This document shows positions 1 through 8,471 of a DNA stretch of 54,874 nucleotides, piece by piece. Each line of letters begins with the position of its first letter. Position 1 is the stretch's first letter. Origin of the DNA: an uncultured Bacteroidales bacterium (lineage in GTDB: Bacteria; Bacteroidota; Bacteroidia; Bacteroidales; Muribaculaceae); assembly GCA_902776835.1 (NCBI GenBank), contig CACYRK010000034.1:1-54874 (forward strand), in the 5' to 3' direction. The position numbers and the translations under genes were made by a program. The notes under the pieces are model-generated. The model was not told the origin of the DNA. It worked only from the letters and a program-made list of their open reading frames with translations, and made no database searches.

Positions 1-1
1 G

Positions 2-334
2 GGCGAAATGTACATGGTTGAACAGCTTCAGGGTTGGGTTTATTCAGCCGCCGATGTCTGCGCTCCGTTGCCACTTGGATATCCGTTCTATTATTATGAG
101 TTCAGCTATTTTGCCGATGACGAAGGCAACGTGTTGTACAAGGGGCCAGCCTATACCAAAATGTGTGACAACAATTATGACAGGAAGGTCGACGGCGACG
201 ACCTAAACAGATTAATCAACTTCGTGCTTAATGGTGATAAACCATGGGAGTCCTATAAATACGACGCAAACGGCGATGGGGAGGTTGACGGGGCTGACAT
301 CAACGAGGTAATCAACTTTATCTTGAAAAAGTGA
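2..334 (+). CDS. C-terminal end of a dockerin-type secreted protein (5' partial)
   Basis: The frame is open to the left edge of the window, so only about the last 110 residues are visible and the first ATG (base 8) need not be the start. The final 55 residues hold two EF-hand-like dockerin type I repeats: DRKVDGDDLNRLINFVL and DANGDGEVDGADINEVINFI, each with Asp/Asn ligands followed by an amphipathic helix. Such tails are common at the C terminus of secreted Bacteroidales proteins. The upstream aromatic-rich part (YPFYYYEFSYF) is not recognised. It is convergent with another dockerin-tailed gene. The function of the full protein cannot be judged. Confidence 0.75.
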   Translation, partial: GEMYMVEQLQGWVYSAADVCAPLPLGYPFYYYEFSYFADDEGNVLYKGPAYTKMCDNNYDRKVDGDDLNRLINFVLNGDKPWESYKYDANGDGEVDGADINEVINFILKK

Positions 335-680
335 TAAGGCATGCAGAAATTGTCAACTTCGTCATAGGCAATGAAATTAGTGACCATTCTACACGCGAAA
401 TCGGAGATGACGTGGCGGGTATCCATCAGGGTACCCGCCTATTTTAACCGCCTCATTCAACGCGAATTTCGCTAATTGATATTAATTATTCTGTTTGTTT
501 GTTGATTAACACGTATTTACCATTAATTAACCATTAATTATTTGATATTAAAATAATTATCAAAGAAAATTCATGAATAATTCATGGATAATTCATGTTC
601 ATAATCTCCCGCGGTTCTGTTATCTGTAATCTATAATCTATAATCTATAATCTACAAACTTATCAATATAATCCGGCAAT
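335..680. other. AT-rich intergenic region with short repeats
   Basis: No gene is seen between the two convergent dockerin genes. Bases 520-598 are very AT-rich and carry copies of CCATTAATTA plus GGATAATTCATG motifs that resemble the palindromic repeat at 37659-37735. Bases 628-654 hold about four tandem copies of a 7-base unit (AATCTAT). Confidence 0.6.
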
Positions 681-2954
681 TTATTTGCCGAGGATTATAT
701 TGATAAGTTTGTTAAGGTCGTTGCCGTCGATGGGGTCTTGGCCGTCGACGTTGGGCTCGCCTTTCACCTCGGGATCGGTGACGCTGACCTTGCCCAGCAG
801 GATGTTGATGAGCAGGTTCAGGTCGTTGCCGTCGACCACACCGTCGCCGTTCACATCGCCCTGCAGAGCGGGTGTCTCATCGGCTTTCTGCACCACGCGC
901 AGCGTGATGGTCGTGGCGTGGATACGGTCCTGGAAGGTAAACGTGGCCGTGCGGCTCTCGATGCCGGCGGGCAGCGCGTCGTAGGCGATGGTGAGCGTGT
1001 CGCTGGTGAGTTCGTTAGGCGTGCTGGTGATGCGGCACCAGTCGGCATCGCACTGCGGCGTGTCGTAGCCGTAGAGTGCGAAAATCTGCTGCTCCACCGT
1101 GCCAGCCGCTGCCGGCACTTCGATCTCCTCGGTGCCGAGGGGCAACAAGGTGATCACCGAGTGGGCGATGAGCGGCATGATGTAGAACGACGTCTGGCTG
1201 CCGGCGGCGTCGAAGTAGCCGGTGAGCGGACGCCACTGGCCGTCGCGCATCATGTAGGCTGTGTTGTCGTGGTTGCGCAGGTGGGCCATGGCAAACGACA
1301 CGTTGCACGAGTCGTTCGACTCGGGAATGCCGTCGACGGTGATGAAAAACTCGTCGTTGACCAGTTGCGGCTCAAACTCGAAGAGCGTGCCTCGCATCGT
1401 GGTGCTGGTGCTGGTGGCCAACTCAAACACCTGCCACCAGAACGAGTCGAGGCGCTCGCCGGGCAGACCGTTCTCGCTCTTGCACAGGTGTACACCCACG
1501 TTGGTGATTTGGTCGGCAATCGCCTGGGCCTCGGCCGTCTCGAAGAACACCAGCGCGCCGTAAACCATGATGGGCGCCGACGGCTTAGAAAACTTCTCGC
1601 CGTAGGCGGTGATGCGCCAGCGGTTCGAGCCCGGGAATGTGCCGTTGCCGTCGAGGTCGTAGGTCACGGGGTAGTCCTCGGGCAGGATGTTGCTGATATA
1701 GCCCTCATACTCGGCGCTAACCTGGATTTCGTCGCTCGACGCGCCGTGCTGGTTCTGCACGTCGAGTTTCACCGTCTGCTCGTGCATGAAGTCGTAGTTT
1801 ACGATGGGGCTTTCGAGCGTGCTCGTGGCGGGAGTGGCACCCGTGAAGGTCCAGTTCCACTGCGTGGGGAATCCCGTCGACGCGTCGGCATACTGCACCG
1901 GGGCCAGCGGGGCCACCATGGGCAGGTGCGTGTCGTCGTAGCGGAAGGTGGCCGGCGGCAAAATCTTCGCCACCGGGGCCGTGCCGGTGACGCGCACAAA
2001 GTCGGTGCGGGTGACCGTGCTGGTGGCGCCCTGCGCGTCGGTCACGGTGAGCGTGACATCGTAGTTGCCGTCCTCCTTATAATATACTGTGGGGCATGCG
2101 TCGGTGCTCTCGGCGGGCGTTCCGCCGGGGAAGGTCCACTGCCAAGCAGCCACCTCGCCGCCGCTCACATCCACAAAGTTGATTTCCTCGCCAGTGCTAA
2201 CGTCGACATGGTCAATCTCGTCGACACCCGTAAGGTTCAGGCCGTCGATGTAGAAGTCGGCCATATATCCGCCCGTCATGAACAGTTGGTCCTTCAGGCC
2301 GGGGCCATAGGTGAAGCGCAACTGCACGCTCGTGCCGGCATAAGGCGTCATGTCGACTTCGACCTGGTGCCACCGCCATGAGCCGGAGCCGGTCTCCTGG
2401 TCGCTGCTCCACAGCGTGTCGGCGCTCGCAAAGGCGTCGGCGCTCGCTGTGAGCGAGAGGATGGCGTAGTCGTTCATATTCTGGCTATAGCCCACTGCCA
2501 TGTGCAGCACACCGTTGGCCGGCACATCCATGGCCGGACTGGTGGCATAGCCGATGGCGCGGTTATACACTCGATAATCGCCCTCGACAAAGAGCGACCT
2601 GATATCTTTCGGGTCGATAGCGCTATAAGCATGGTCGCCTGTCGATTGTTTGAGTTGCCAAGTGACGTAGCCATTGTCGGAATTGGAAAAAGTCCAGCCG
2701 ATAGGCGCTTCATCAAAATACTCAAACCACACTGTTTTCTGTGCCTCGGCACCTTGCACGGTGAAGGCGGCCTGCAGACCGTCCTGTGCGGCGCGTCGCG
2801 CCTTGTGAGGCGCAGCGATGTGCTGTGCCGATTTCACTGTGGGCAAGGCCGCCTCAGGAGCCTGCCCGGTGGTGAGCAACTGCGTGCCGTGCCATTGGGC
2901 GATGCCCATAGCGGTCACCGCCAGGGCACTCATCAAGAATAAGATTTTTTTCAT
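681..2954 (-). CDS. Secreted multidomain protein: choice-of-anchor J, PKD repeats, BACON-like domain, tandem dockerin
   Basis: A 757-residue exported protein. The ATG at 2954 is chosen because the in-frame triplet before it at 2960 is only a TTG. It opens with a signal peptide (MKKILFLMSALAVTAMG). Residues about 73-240 resemble the choice-of-anchor J/cleaved-adhesin jelly roll (KTVWFEYFDEAPIGWTFSN). Two PKD-type domains follow at about 245-325 and 330-420 (AWQWTFPGGTPAES and QWNWTFTGATPATS). Residues about 615-700 look BACON-like (WCRITSTPNELTSDTLTIAY). The last 55 residues are a dockerin pair (GDVNGDGVVDGNDLNLLINI, DPIDGNDLNKLINIIL). The modules suggest glycan or protein binding at the surface. 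No catalytic domain is recognised. Confidence 0.85.
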   Translation of the reverse strand: MKKILFLMSALAVTAMGIAQWHGTQLLTTGQAPEAALPTVKSAQHIAAPHKARRAAQDGLQAAFTVQGAEAQKTVWFEYFDEAPIGWTFSNSDNGYVTWQLKQSTGDHAYSAIDPKDIRSLFVEGDYRVYNRAIGYATSPAMDVPANGVLHMAVGYSQNMNDYAILSLTASADAFASADTLWSSDQETGSGSWRWHQVEVDMTPYAGTSVQLRFTYGPGLKDQLFMTGGYMADFYIDGLNLTGVDEIDHVDVSTGEEINFVDVSGGEVAAWQWTFPGGTPAESTDACPTVYYKEDGNYDVTLTVTDAQGATSTVTRTDFVRVTGTAPVAKILPPATFRYDDTHLPMVAPLAPVQYADASTGFPTQWNWTFTGATPATSTLESPIVNYDFMHEQTVKLDVQNQHGASSDEIQVSAEYEGYISNILPEDYPVTYDLDGNGTFPGSNRWRITAYGEKFSKPSAPIMVYGALVFFETAEAQAIADQITNVGVHLCKSENGLPGERLDSFWWQVFELATSTSTTMRGTLFEFEPQLVNDEFFITVDGIPESNDSCNVSFAMAHLRNHDNTAYMMRDGQWRPLTGYFDAAGSQTSFYIMPLIAHSVITLLPLGTEEIEVPAAAGTVEQQIFALYGYDTPQCDADWCRITSTPNELTSDTLTIAYDALPAGIESRTATFTFQDRIHATTITLRVVQKADETPALQGDVNGDGVVDGNDLNLLINILLGKVSVTDPEVKGEPNVDGQDPIDGNDLNKLINIILGK

Positions 2955-3033
2955 ATACAATTTAAAGTTTATAAGCGCACAAAAATATTAAAAAATGGCA
3001 TTCTAACCAAAAGGCATCAACCACTTCTCAAAA

Positions 3034-3411
3034 TTATTCAGCCAACCGAGCCATAAAGCGGTCGCGGTCGACGATGAAGCGTGTGTGCGAGCCTTCGCCC
3101 AGCAGCGTTTCGCCACAATGTGCCGCGACGGCAAACTCGATTTTGCGACCATCGACGGCGGTGACCGTGGCGGTGGCGGTGACCGTGTTTCCCACCGCCG
3201 TGGGCTTGACGTGCGAGGCGGCGATGTGACCGCCCACGGTGGTGCTGCCCTGTGGCAGATGCGGCGCCACTGCGAGCATGGCGGCATTCTCCATCAGGGC
3301 CATCATGACCGGCGTGGCCAGCACGGGCAGGTCGCCCGACCCCATCGCTATCGCTGTTACATCGTCACCAACAACAAGTTGGCTGGTGTGTGTGAGTCCA
3401 ATCTCTATCAT
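3034..3411 (-). CDS. Thioesterase family protein, hotdog fold (FlK-like)
   Basis: A 125-residue cytoplasmic protein resembling the hotdog-fold thioesterases related to fluoroacetyl-CoA thioesterase, which hydrolyse acyl-CoA esters. The visible signature is GSGDLPVLATPVMMALMENA followed by PQGSTTVGGHIAASHVKPTA, the usual TP..M..ME.AA and GxxH blocks. The start at 3411 (MIEIGLTHTS) is preferred over the ATG at 3420 because it matches the family N terminus and because the -7 element lies at 3429-3436. The substrate cannot be told. It is divergent from the C_GCAxxG gene and shares a short promoter region with it. Confidence 0.8.
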   Translation of the reverse strand: MIEIGLTHTSQLVVGDDVTAIAMGSGDLPVLATPVMMALMENAAMLAVAPHLPQGSTTVGGHIAASHVKPTAVGNTVTATATVTAVDGRKIEFAVAAHCGETLLGEGSHTRFIVDRDRFMARLAE

Positions 3412-3428
3412 AGCAATCATTTTTTCTG

Positions 3429-3466
3429 CAAAATTAGTAAAAAACGCCCGAAAAACCGTAAATTTG
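3429..3466. promoter_or_regulatory. Divergent promoter region with back-to-back -7 elements
   Basis: A minus-strand TAATTTTG at 3436-3429 faces the thioesterase gene, and a plus-strand TAAATTTG at 3459-3466 faces the C_GCAxxG gene. Both fit the Bacteroidota TAnnTTTG consensus. No clear -33 element is seen. Confidence 0.6.
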
Positions 3467-3492
3467 TGCTCTGACAATAAAACGACATTATT

Positions 3493-3885
3493 ATGAAATC
3501 AAGGATTGAGGATGCTGTCGCCAAGAAGAGTTGCGGCAGCCACAGTTGTTCGCAGGCCATCGTTTCGGCGTATGCCGACGTTGCCGGCCTCGACGAGGAC
3601 ACCGCGCGCAACGTAGCGTGCGCCTTCTCGGCCGGAATGGGAAACATGGAAGGCACGTGCGGCGCGCTCACCGGGGCCGCCATCGTGCTGGGCCTGGTGC
3701 GTCGCGACAAGGCACGCGCCATGGGCGACATGCGCCAAATCATGACGCGCTTCAAGCAGCGCAACGGCGCCACACAGTGCCGGCTGCTCAAGGGGGCCGA
3801 CAGTAAGTTGCCGCTGCGTGCCTGCAACGACTGCGTGGCCGACGCCGCCGAGTTCTTAGACGAAGTGCTCAACGACGTGAAGTAA
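3493..3885 (+). CDS. C_GCAxxG_C_C family redox protein
   Basis: A 130-residue cytoplasmic protein with the family pattern: an N-terminal Cys cluster (KSCGSHSCSQAIVSAY), the core GTCGALTGAAIVLG, then C-terminal cysteines in TQCRLL and ACNDCVADAAEF. The family is thought to bind metal or act in thiol redox chemistry, and its exact function is unknown. The eight or so cysteines are spaced as expected and the length is usual. It has its own promoter, divergent from the thioesterase. Confidence 0.85.
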   Translation: MKSRIEDAVAKKSCGSHSCSQAIVSAYADVAGLDEDTARNVACAFSAGMGNMEGTCGALTGAAIVLGLVRRDKARAMGDMRQIMTRFKQRNGATQCRLLKGADSKLPLRACNDCVADAAEFLDEVLNDVK

Positions 3886-3931
3886 AGGCTGAATGCTAGA
3901 ACACTCGAGTGCTCGAGTTAATGCGGGAGTG

Positions 3932-4699
3932 TTACTCCTGCTTGTAGTAGAGCGTGCCGTCGATGTAGAGTGCGTTCTCGGCTTCAATCCATGCGATTGA
4001 CAGATAGGTGGGGATGTCAACGGTCTCATACAGGTCGGTAACCAAATCACCATCAGTGTCATAGGCTGGCTCGTCATAGCCATGTTCATCGGAAACGCTC
4101 CAACTCTCCTCTATGAATCCCACCACGTAAGGCCGATAACGCAAAGTGCCCTTAACATCGTTGCAGTAATGCAAATCGGTGCCATTCATGTATAACTTGA
4201 TGCAGCCATTCTCCACTTCCAGCGGTTGTTGGAAGAAGAGACCTTCATCGCTGGTCGCAACCATCGCATAGAACTCCTGGTGAGCACGCGTTTCCTCAGC
4301 ATTGTAGACCATCTCAAAATCCGTTCTGCTTAAGGTAAAGAAACGGTGTCCGTTGGCATGCGCCTTAAAAATGCACACCTCACAGCCATCGGTCGAGCGG
4401 AACATGGCCTTATCGCCAATTTTTTCGACTGGGAGCGGCGACATCTTATACTCCTTGACCGTCACCTGCGATTTCGGTATAAGCCATGAGTAATCCTCCC
4501 CAGTGTTGTCGCCCTCAAATTTATATTTTGTCTTATTGTAGTTCACTATGCGGTTCATGGGGTCATTGGTGTCGACAATCAACTGACCCTTCTCGTATCT
4601 GTCGTTAGTGACGTTGGAATAATAAGCGGTGAGCGTGCCTTGCGCGCTGAGCAGCATGGGAAGGCACAGAGCCAATGTGGCGATAAATAACTTCTTCAT
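3932..4699 (-). CDS. Secreted protein of unknown function
   Basis: A 255-residue protein. The start at 4699 gives a clean signal peptide (MKKLFIATLALCLPMLLSAQ) and sits 24 bases below a TACCTTTG -7 element, whereas the longer open frame upstream runs through AT-rich promoter sequence. The mature part is rich in beta-forming and aromatic residues (IKLYMNGTDLHYCNDVKG, ALYIDGTLYYKQ) and has an acidic stretch (DEHGYDEPAYDTDGDLVTD). I recognise no family. Export to the periplasm or surface is inferred. Confidence 0.75.
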   Translation of the reverse strand: MKKLFIATLALCLPMLLSAQGTLTAYYSNVTNDRYEKGQLIVDTNDPMNRIVNYNKTKYKFEGDNTGEDYSWLIPKSQVTVKEYKMSPLPVEKIGDKAMFRSTDGCEVCIFKAHANGHRFFTLSRTDFEMVYNAEETRAHQEFYAMVATSDEGLFFQQPLEVENGCIKLYMNGTDLHYCNDVKGTLRYRPYVVGFIEESWSVSDEHGYDEPAYDTDGDLVTDLYETVDIPTYLSIAWIEAENALYIDGTLYYKQE

Positions 4700-4723
4700 A
4701 GCATTTATAAAATTAATTATACG

Positions 4724-4731
4724 CAAAGGTA
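4724..4731 (-). promoter_or_regulatory. -7 element of the secreted-protein gene
   Basis: TACCTTTG on the minus strand matches TAnnTTTG and lies 24 bases before the start at 4699. No clear -33 element is seen. Confidence 0.6.
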
Positions 4732-4769
4732 AGCATAATCTGAGAAAAAGCCACTTTTTTCCGAAGATA

Positions 4770-4801
4770 TTTGACAAAATCACCAAAAAAACGTAAATTT
4801 G
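4770..4801 (+). promoter_or_regulatory. Promoter of the LOG-family gene
   Basis: TTTG at 4770-4773 and TAAATTTG at 4794-4801 with a 20-base spacer form a canonical Bacteroidota promoter. The start codon follows at 4830. Confidence 0.75.
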
Positions 4802-4829
4802 CGTCTCACATTTTTTACCACACACGATT

Positions 4830-5798
4830 ATGATTAGTTCACCCGACTTCGACCGGTTTAAGGACACGATGGAGTATCTGCGCAAAGTGCCTTACGATGT
4901 CACGCGGCCATCGCTGTACTCGCTTAAGGACCTGTATGCCGGCTATATCCAAGGCGACGACACGAGTTTCACGCAGTGCTACGACACACGCGTGTACCAA
5001 CACTTCCTGGCCACGGGCAAGACGCCCGACAATGCCAACGAATCGCTGGCGCGGGCCATCCACGACCAAAAGATGCACGCCGCCCTCGACGAGTTTTTCC
5101 GGCGTCACGACCGCATGCTGTGTCTGGGCCTGATGGGCGGCCATGCCCTGCTGCGCACCGACGAAATGTATGCACGAATCACGCGGCTTAGCAAGCGCCT
5201 CACCGAGCAAGGCTTCATCATGCTCAGCGGCGGCGGGCCCGGCGCCATGGAGGCCACCCACCTGGGTGCCTGGATGGCTGGGCGCAGCGATGACGAGGTT
5301 GACGACGCGCTCGCCATCCTGGCCGACGCACCAAAGTTTGGCGATGTTACATGGCTGTCGACCGCCATCGAGGTAATAAAGAAATATCCGCAGGACACCT
5401 ACGTGAGCCTGGGCATGCCCACCTGGCTCTACGGGCACGAGCCCTCAACGCCCTTCGCCACCCACATCGCCAAGTTTTTCGAGAACAGCGTTCGCGAGGA
5501 CAGCATCCTCACGCTGGCCTGCGGCGGCATCATCTTCACGCCCGGCAGCGCGGGCACCATGCAGGAAATCTTCCAGGAGGCCGTGCAGAACCACTATCTG
5601 TCGTTCGGCTTCGCCAGCCCCATGGTGTTTCTCGGCATCGACTTCTGGACGCACGAGATGCCGGTGTATCCCATGCTGGAGAGCCTGATGGCGACAGGCC
5701 GCTACAAGAACCTGCTGCTCACGCTCACCGACGACATGCAAGAGGTCATCGACGTCTTGACCGAGTTCAAACGCACCCACAGCAATGAGCACGATTGA
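4830..5798 (+). CDS. LOG-family Rossmann-fold protein (lysine decarboxylase-like)
   Basis: A 322-residue cytoplasmic protein with the LOG signatures GGGPGAMEATHLGAW and TPGSAGTMQEIFQE, the latter a variant of PGGxGTxxE with the second Gly replaced by Ser. Many LOG enzymes are nucleotide 5'-monophosphate phosphoribohydrolases and the older 'lysine decarboxylase' name is misleading. An N-terminal extension of about 80 residues and a C-terminal one make it longer than plain 180-residue LOG proteins, so the substrate is uncertain. It overlaps the next gene by 14 bases, which suggests translational coupling. Confidence 0.8.
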   Translation: MISSPDFDRFKDTMEYLRKVPYDVTRPSLYSLKDLYAGYIQGDDTSFTQCYDTRVYQHFLATGKTPDNANESLARAIHDQKMHAALDEFFRRHDRMLCLGLMGGHALLRTDEMYARITRLSKRLTEQGFIMLSGGGPGAMEATHLGAWMAGRSDDEVDDALAILADAPKFGDVTWLSTAIEVIKKYPQDTYVSLGMPTWLYGHEPSTPFATHIAKFFENSVREDSILTLACGGIIFTPGSAGTMQEIFQEAVQNHYLSFGFASPMVFLGIDFWTHEMPVYPMLESLMATGRYKNLLLTLTDDMQEVIDVLTEFKRTHSNEHD

Positions 5799-6453
5799 GA
5801 TTCACACCTTTCAGGACTTGCTGTCGGCGATATCGCAGACGGGCTTTCTGCCGCTGCTCGACAGTGGTGTGCGCGGCTTTTCGGCCGAAGAACTTGCCGA
5901 CAGCGACTGCCGCTACGTCGTTTTCGCCGACGGTGGCTGGGACTGGCCGCTGTGGAAGTGGAAAGGCCCGGCGCTGGCCGACGGCAACTGCGTGTACGGC
6001 AAGTTTTTCAACAAGAAAGCGGGATTCATCGCGCGCGAGTGGTGGCCCGACTTCTACAACTATCGTCGCAGCCGCGCTCCGCATCCCGCCCCCGACAGTG
6101 TCGAGGAGGCCATCCTCGCCGTGCTGGGCGAGCATGGCAGCATGATCACGCGGCAACTGCGCTCGGCCTGCGGCTTTGTGGGCGCAAAGATGCGCAGCCG
6201 CTTCGACGCCTATGTCACGCGGCTGCAGATGCAGTGCTACCTCGTCACCGAGGACTTCGTCTACCCTCGCGACCGCCACAACCGCGAGTACGGCTGGGGC
6301 TGGGCGCTGCTCACCACGCCCGAGGCCTTGCTGGGCAAGGAAGCCTGCCAGTGCGAGCGTACGCCCGAAGAGTCGCTGCAGCGCATGCTCAACCACCTGC
6401 GCACCATCCTCCCCACAGCCACCGAAGCCCAACTGCGCACCCTACTGGGATAA
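5785..6453 (+). CDS. AlkZ-related winged-helix protein
   Basis: A 222-residue cytoplasmic protein starting inside the end of the LOG gene. The N-terminal half has aromatic motifs (DGGWDWPLWKWKGPA, REWWPDFYNYRR). The C-terminal half looks like a winged helix (EEAILAVLGEHGSMITRQLR then KMRSRFDAYVTRLQMQCYLV). The order and the RDRHNREYGWGW block recall AlkZ/YcaQ-related proteins of anaerobes, a family linked to DNA alkylation or crosslink repair glycosylases. The catalytic QxQ motif of true AlkZ is not obvious, so glycosylase activity is doubtful. Confidence 0.55.
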   Translation: MSTIEIHTFQDLLSAISQTGFLPLLDSGVRGFSAEELADSDCRYVVFADGGWDWPLWKWKGPALADGNCVYGKFFNKKAGFIAREWWPDFYNYRRSRAPHPAPDSVEEAILAVLGEHGSMITRQLRSACGFVGAKMRSRFDAYVTRLQMQCYLVTEDFVYPRDRHNREYGWGWALLTTPEALLGKEACQCERTPEESLQRMLNHLRTILPTATEAQLRTLLG

Positions 6454-6521
6454 TTACGCCGATGCGGGTTAAACCTTTCAATAACAACAGAGTCACAGAG
6501 TAAACTTTAAATAAGACGATT

Positions 6522-6962
6522 ATGAAAAAACTGATTCTTCTTTTTGTGGCATTGCTTGGTACAGTGGCGGCAAATGCACAAAGCATGAAAATGGTGGTCG
6601 ACAGCGATGGCGAAGCCGTGGGCCGCTACGTGAAGACCAAAAGCAACTCGTACACTGTTGAAGTTCAAGACGTTTACGATGTGCCAAAGGCAGGACACAG
6701 GGTGGTAACCTTCAGTGCCGCAAATGGCCAGGGCGTGGTATACCGCGACCAATCGCGATCGGGCAACATCAACGTGCGCAAAGGCCCGTCGACCAAAACC
6801 GCCGTCATCGCCAAAATCCCCGACACATTAGCAATGGGTTGCGTGCCCGACTGCTACGACTGCCTGGGCAAAACCAACGGCTGGTACAAACTCCGCATCG
6901 ACGGCAAAGTGGGCTACGTGCGCGCCGACCTGATGGAATGGGACGGCATGTGCACATTCTGA
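6522..6962 (+). CDS. Secreted bacterial SH3-domain protein
   Basis: A 146-residue exported protein with signal peptide MKKLILLFVALLGTVAANAQ. Residues about 80-142 form an SH3b domain (GNINVRKGPSTKTAVIAKI, NGWYKLRIDGKVGYVRADLM), a fold that often binds peptidoglycan or peptides. A Cys pair (CVPDCYDC) sits in the middle of the domain, and such pairs may form disulfides in the periplasm. A strong hairpin follows. Standalone SH3b proteins of this size are common in Bacteroidales and their partners are unknown. Confidence 0.8.
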   Translation: MKKLILLFVALLGTVAANAQSMKMVVDSDGEAVGRYVKTKSNSYTVEVQDVYDVPKAGHRVVTFSAANGQGVVYRDQSRSGNINVRKGPSTKTAVIAKIPDTLAMGCVPDCYDCLGKTNGWYKLRIDGKVGYVRADLMEWDGMCTF

Positions 6963-6979
6963 CACAATCGCCCCCCCAT

Positions 6980-7026
6980 ATAGCCTCTATAGCAACTATA
7001 GCAATTATAGCAACTATAGAGGCTAT
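6980..7026. terminator. Long hairpin, probable bidirectional terminator
   Basis: Perfect 13-bp arms (ATAGCCTCTATAG / CTATAGAGGCTAT) enclose a 21-base loop made of repeated CTATAGCAA units. It lies just after the SH3 gene and just after the stop codon of the minus-strand sbcC remnant, so it may originally have served both genes. Confidence 0.55.
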
Positions 7027-7032
7027 CGCTTT

Positions 7033-7121
7033 TTAGATTTTGATGTGGCTGGTGCCGGTGTTGCCATTTTTCTCCACGCGGATTTGCGTGGTGATTTGAT
7101 CAGCCATGGTGTCGGAGGTGT
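7033..7121 (-). pseudogene. Remnant of a second sbcC 3' end
   Basis: On the minus strand this segment reads DTMADQITTQIRVEKNGN then TGTSHIKI and a TAA stop. It aligns with the last 26 residues of the intact sbcC product (DTMVEKITTQIRVVKNGN, SGTSHIEI). The DNA matches 8650-8738 at roughly nine bases in ten. Most changes are silent or conservative, so the copy diverged while still coding. It is in the same orientation as intact sbcC, with the DUF4143 ATPase between the copies. Confidence 0.85.
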
Positions 7122-7191
7122 GTCATAATTATGGTAAAACATCAAGATAAATTATGCAAAAAATTTTGCAGATTGGGAAAAAGCCTGTAAT

Positions 7192-7224
7192 TTTGTCCAA
7201 ATATTCAGTCAAACTATAAATTTG
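7192..7224 (+). promoter_or_regulatory. Promoter of the DUF4143 ATPase gene
   Basis: TTTG at 7192-7195 and TAAATTTG at 7217-7224, spacer 21 bases. The ATG follows at 7233, only eight bases after the -7 element, so the transcript would have almost no leader. Confidence 0.6.
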
Positions 7225-7232
7225 TCCGTTTT

Positions 7233-8423
7233 ATGACTAATAAATTGATAGCAAGAGACATGTCATCAACACTTGACGACATTTTCACTTATCTTCCGAT
7301 TATAACGGTGACAGGGCCACGCCAATCAGGGAAGACAACTCTTTGCCGCAATCTGTTTGCCGATTTACCGTATGTAAATCTTGAAGACTTGGCACTGCTC
7401 GCCGAGGTAAGGTCGGATCCTAAAGCATTTATCGAACGGCACCACTCGGGGGTTATCATTGATGAGGCCCAGAACTATCCTGAGATTTTTTCCCACCTTC
7501 AAGTTGCGGTTGACGAGGATCGCTTTTCCGGCAAGCCGCCTCGGCATTATGTTGTAAGCGGCAGCAATAACTATTCGCTGATGGAAAAAGTCACTCAATC
7601 GATGGCCGGCAGGACAGCCGTGTTATCGTTGCTGCCGTTGTCCACCGATGAAATCTTGCGTTATCGCCCTGACGCCACGACTTCCGAACTTATTATAAAT
7701 GGCGGTTTTCCCGCCGTTTGGGTCGCCGGCGAGCCAGGCCGCAGGTTGCTACTATCAAGTTATTATACAACTTATATCGAACGCGACGTGAGAAAAATGC
7801 TCAATGTTACCAACATGAACTCCTTTCAGCTCTTTGTACGACTTTGCGCCGGCCGGATTGGCCAAGAGTTCAACAAGTTGTCGATGTCAAACGAGGTTGG
7901 TGTCTCCGTTAACACAATAACTCACTGGCTCAGTATCTTAAATGCCTCGTATATCACTTACACACTCAGCCCTTATTACGCCAACATCGGCAAGCGCCTG
8001 ACCAAAACTCCAAAACTTTACTTTTACGACACTGGTCTGGCAGCATACCTTCTCGGCATAAACACCACCGAGCAACTTGATGTGAACCCGCTGCGGGGTA
8101 ATCTGTTTGAGAACCTGGTGGTTAACGATTTTATGAAATACAGTGCTAACAAGGGCATCGACCAACAACTATACTTCTACCGCGACAAGAGTCAGCATGA
8201 GGTGGACGTTATTCGCATGGCGCCAAACGGCATTGAGGCATACGAAATCAAATCGTCAAAAACCTGGACATCAAGTTTTTTTAACAACCTCGATTATTTG
8301 AGAAAAGTTGTGGGCGAAAGGCTGATTCGCTCGACGGTGCTTTATGATGGCGAGCAAGAGAATCCCATGGCCGAAAACAGTTACATCAATTTCCGGCACC
8401 TGAGCGCGTGTCTTAACACTTGA
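7233..8423 (+). CDS. AAA ATPase with C-terminal DUF4143 domain
   Basis: A 396-residue protein of a widespread prokaryotic ATPase family of unknown cellular role. Residues about 20-150 are the AAA_14 domain with Walker A (TGPRQSGKTTL) and Walker B (GVIIDEAQNYPEI), followed by a sensor-like VVSGSNNYSLMEK. Residues about 200-375 are DUF4143, with a restriction-nuclease-like end (HEVDVIRMAPNGIEAYEIKS). Length is typical and the frame intact. It is more AT-rich than its neighbours, is monocistronic between its own promoter and a hairpin terminator, and is bounded by two copies of the sbcC 3' end, all signs of acquisition. Such genes move often between Bacteroidales genomes. Confidence 0.9.
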   Translation: MTNKLIARDMSSTLDDIFTYLPIITVTGPRQSGKTTLCRNLFADLPYVNLEDLALLAEVRSDPKAFIERHHSGVIIDEAQNYPEIFSHLQVAVDEDRFSGKPPRHYVVSGSNNYSLMEKVTQSMAGRTAVLSLLPLSTDEILRYRPDATTSELIINGGFPAVWVAGEPGRRLLLSSYYTTYIERDVRKMLNVTNMNSFQLFVRLCAGRIGQEFNKLSMSNEVGVSVNTITHWLSILNASYITYTLSPYYANIGKRLTKTPKLYFYDTGLAAYLLGINTTEQLDVNPLRGNLFENLVVNDFMKYSANKGIDQQLYFYRDKSQHEVDVIRMAPNGIEAYEIKSSKTWTSSFFNNLDYLRKVVGERLIRSTVLYDGEQENPMAENSYINFRHLSACLNT

Positions 8424-8432
8424 ACGGGGATT

Positions 8433-8471
8433 AATGGACAGATTTGCAGTTGGATTGCAAATTTGTCCATT
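8433..8471 (+). terminator. Intrinsic terminator after the DUF4143 ATPase
   Basis: Sixteen-base arms (AATGGACAGATTTGCA / TGCAAATTTGTCCATT, one mismatch) with a 7-base loop, followed by a short T run, ten bases after the stop codon. Confidence 0.65.

Noticed and set aside
738..2381. Long plus-strand open frame of 547 codons opposite the PKD/dockerin gene
   Set aside because: It is antisense to a gene with signal peptide and clear domains, is rich in Val/Gly/Arg/His, and shows no motif. Such long antisense frames arise from GC-rich codon use.
4839..5438. 199-codon frame antisense to the LOG gene
   Set aside because: The sense strand has the LOG motifs and a canonical promoter, while the antisense product has no features.
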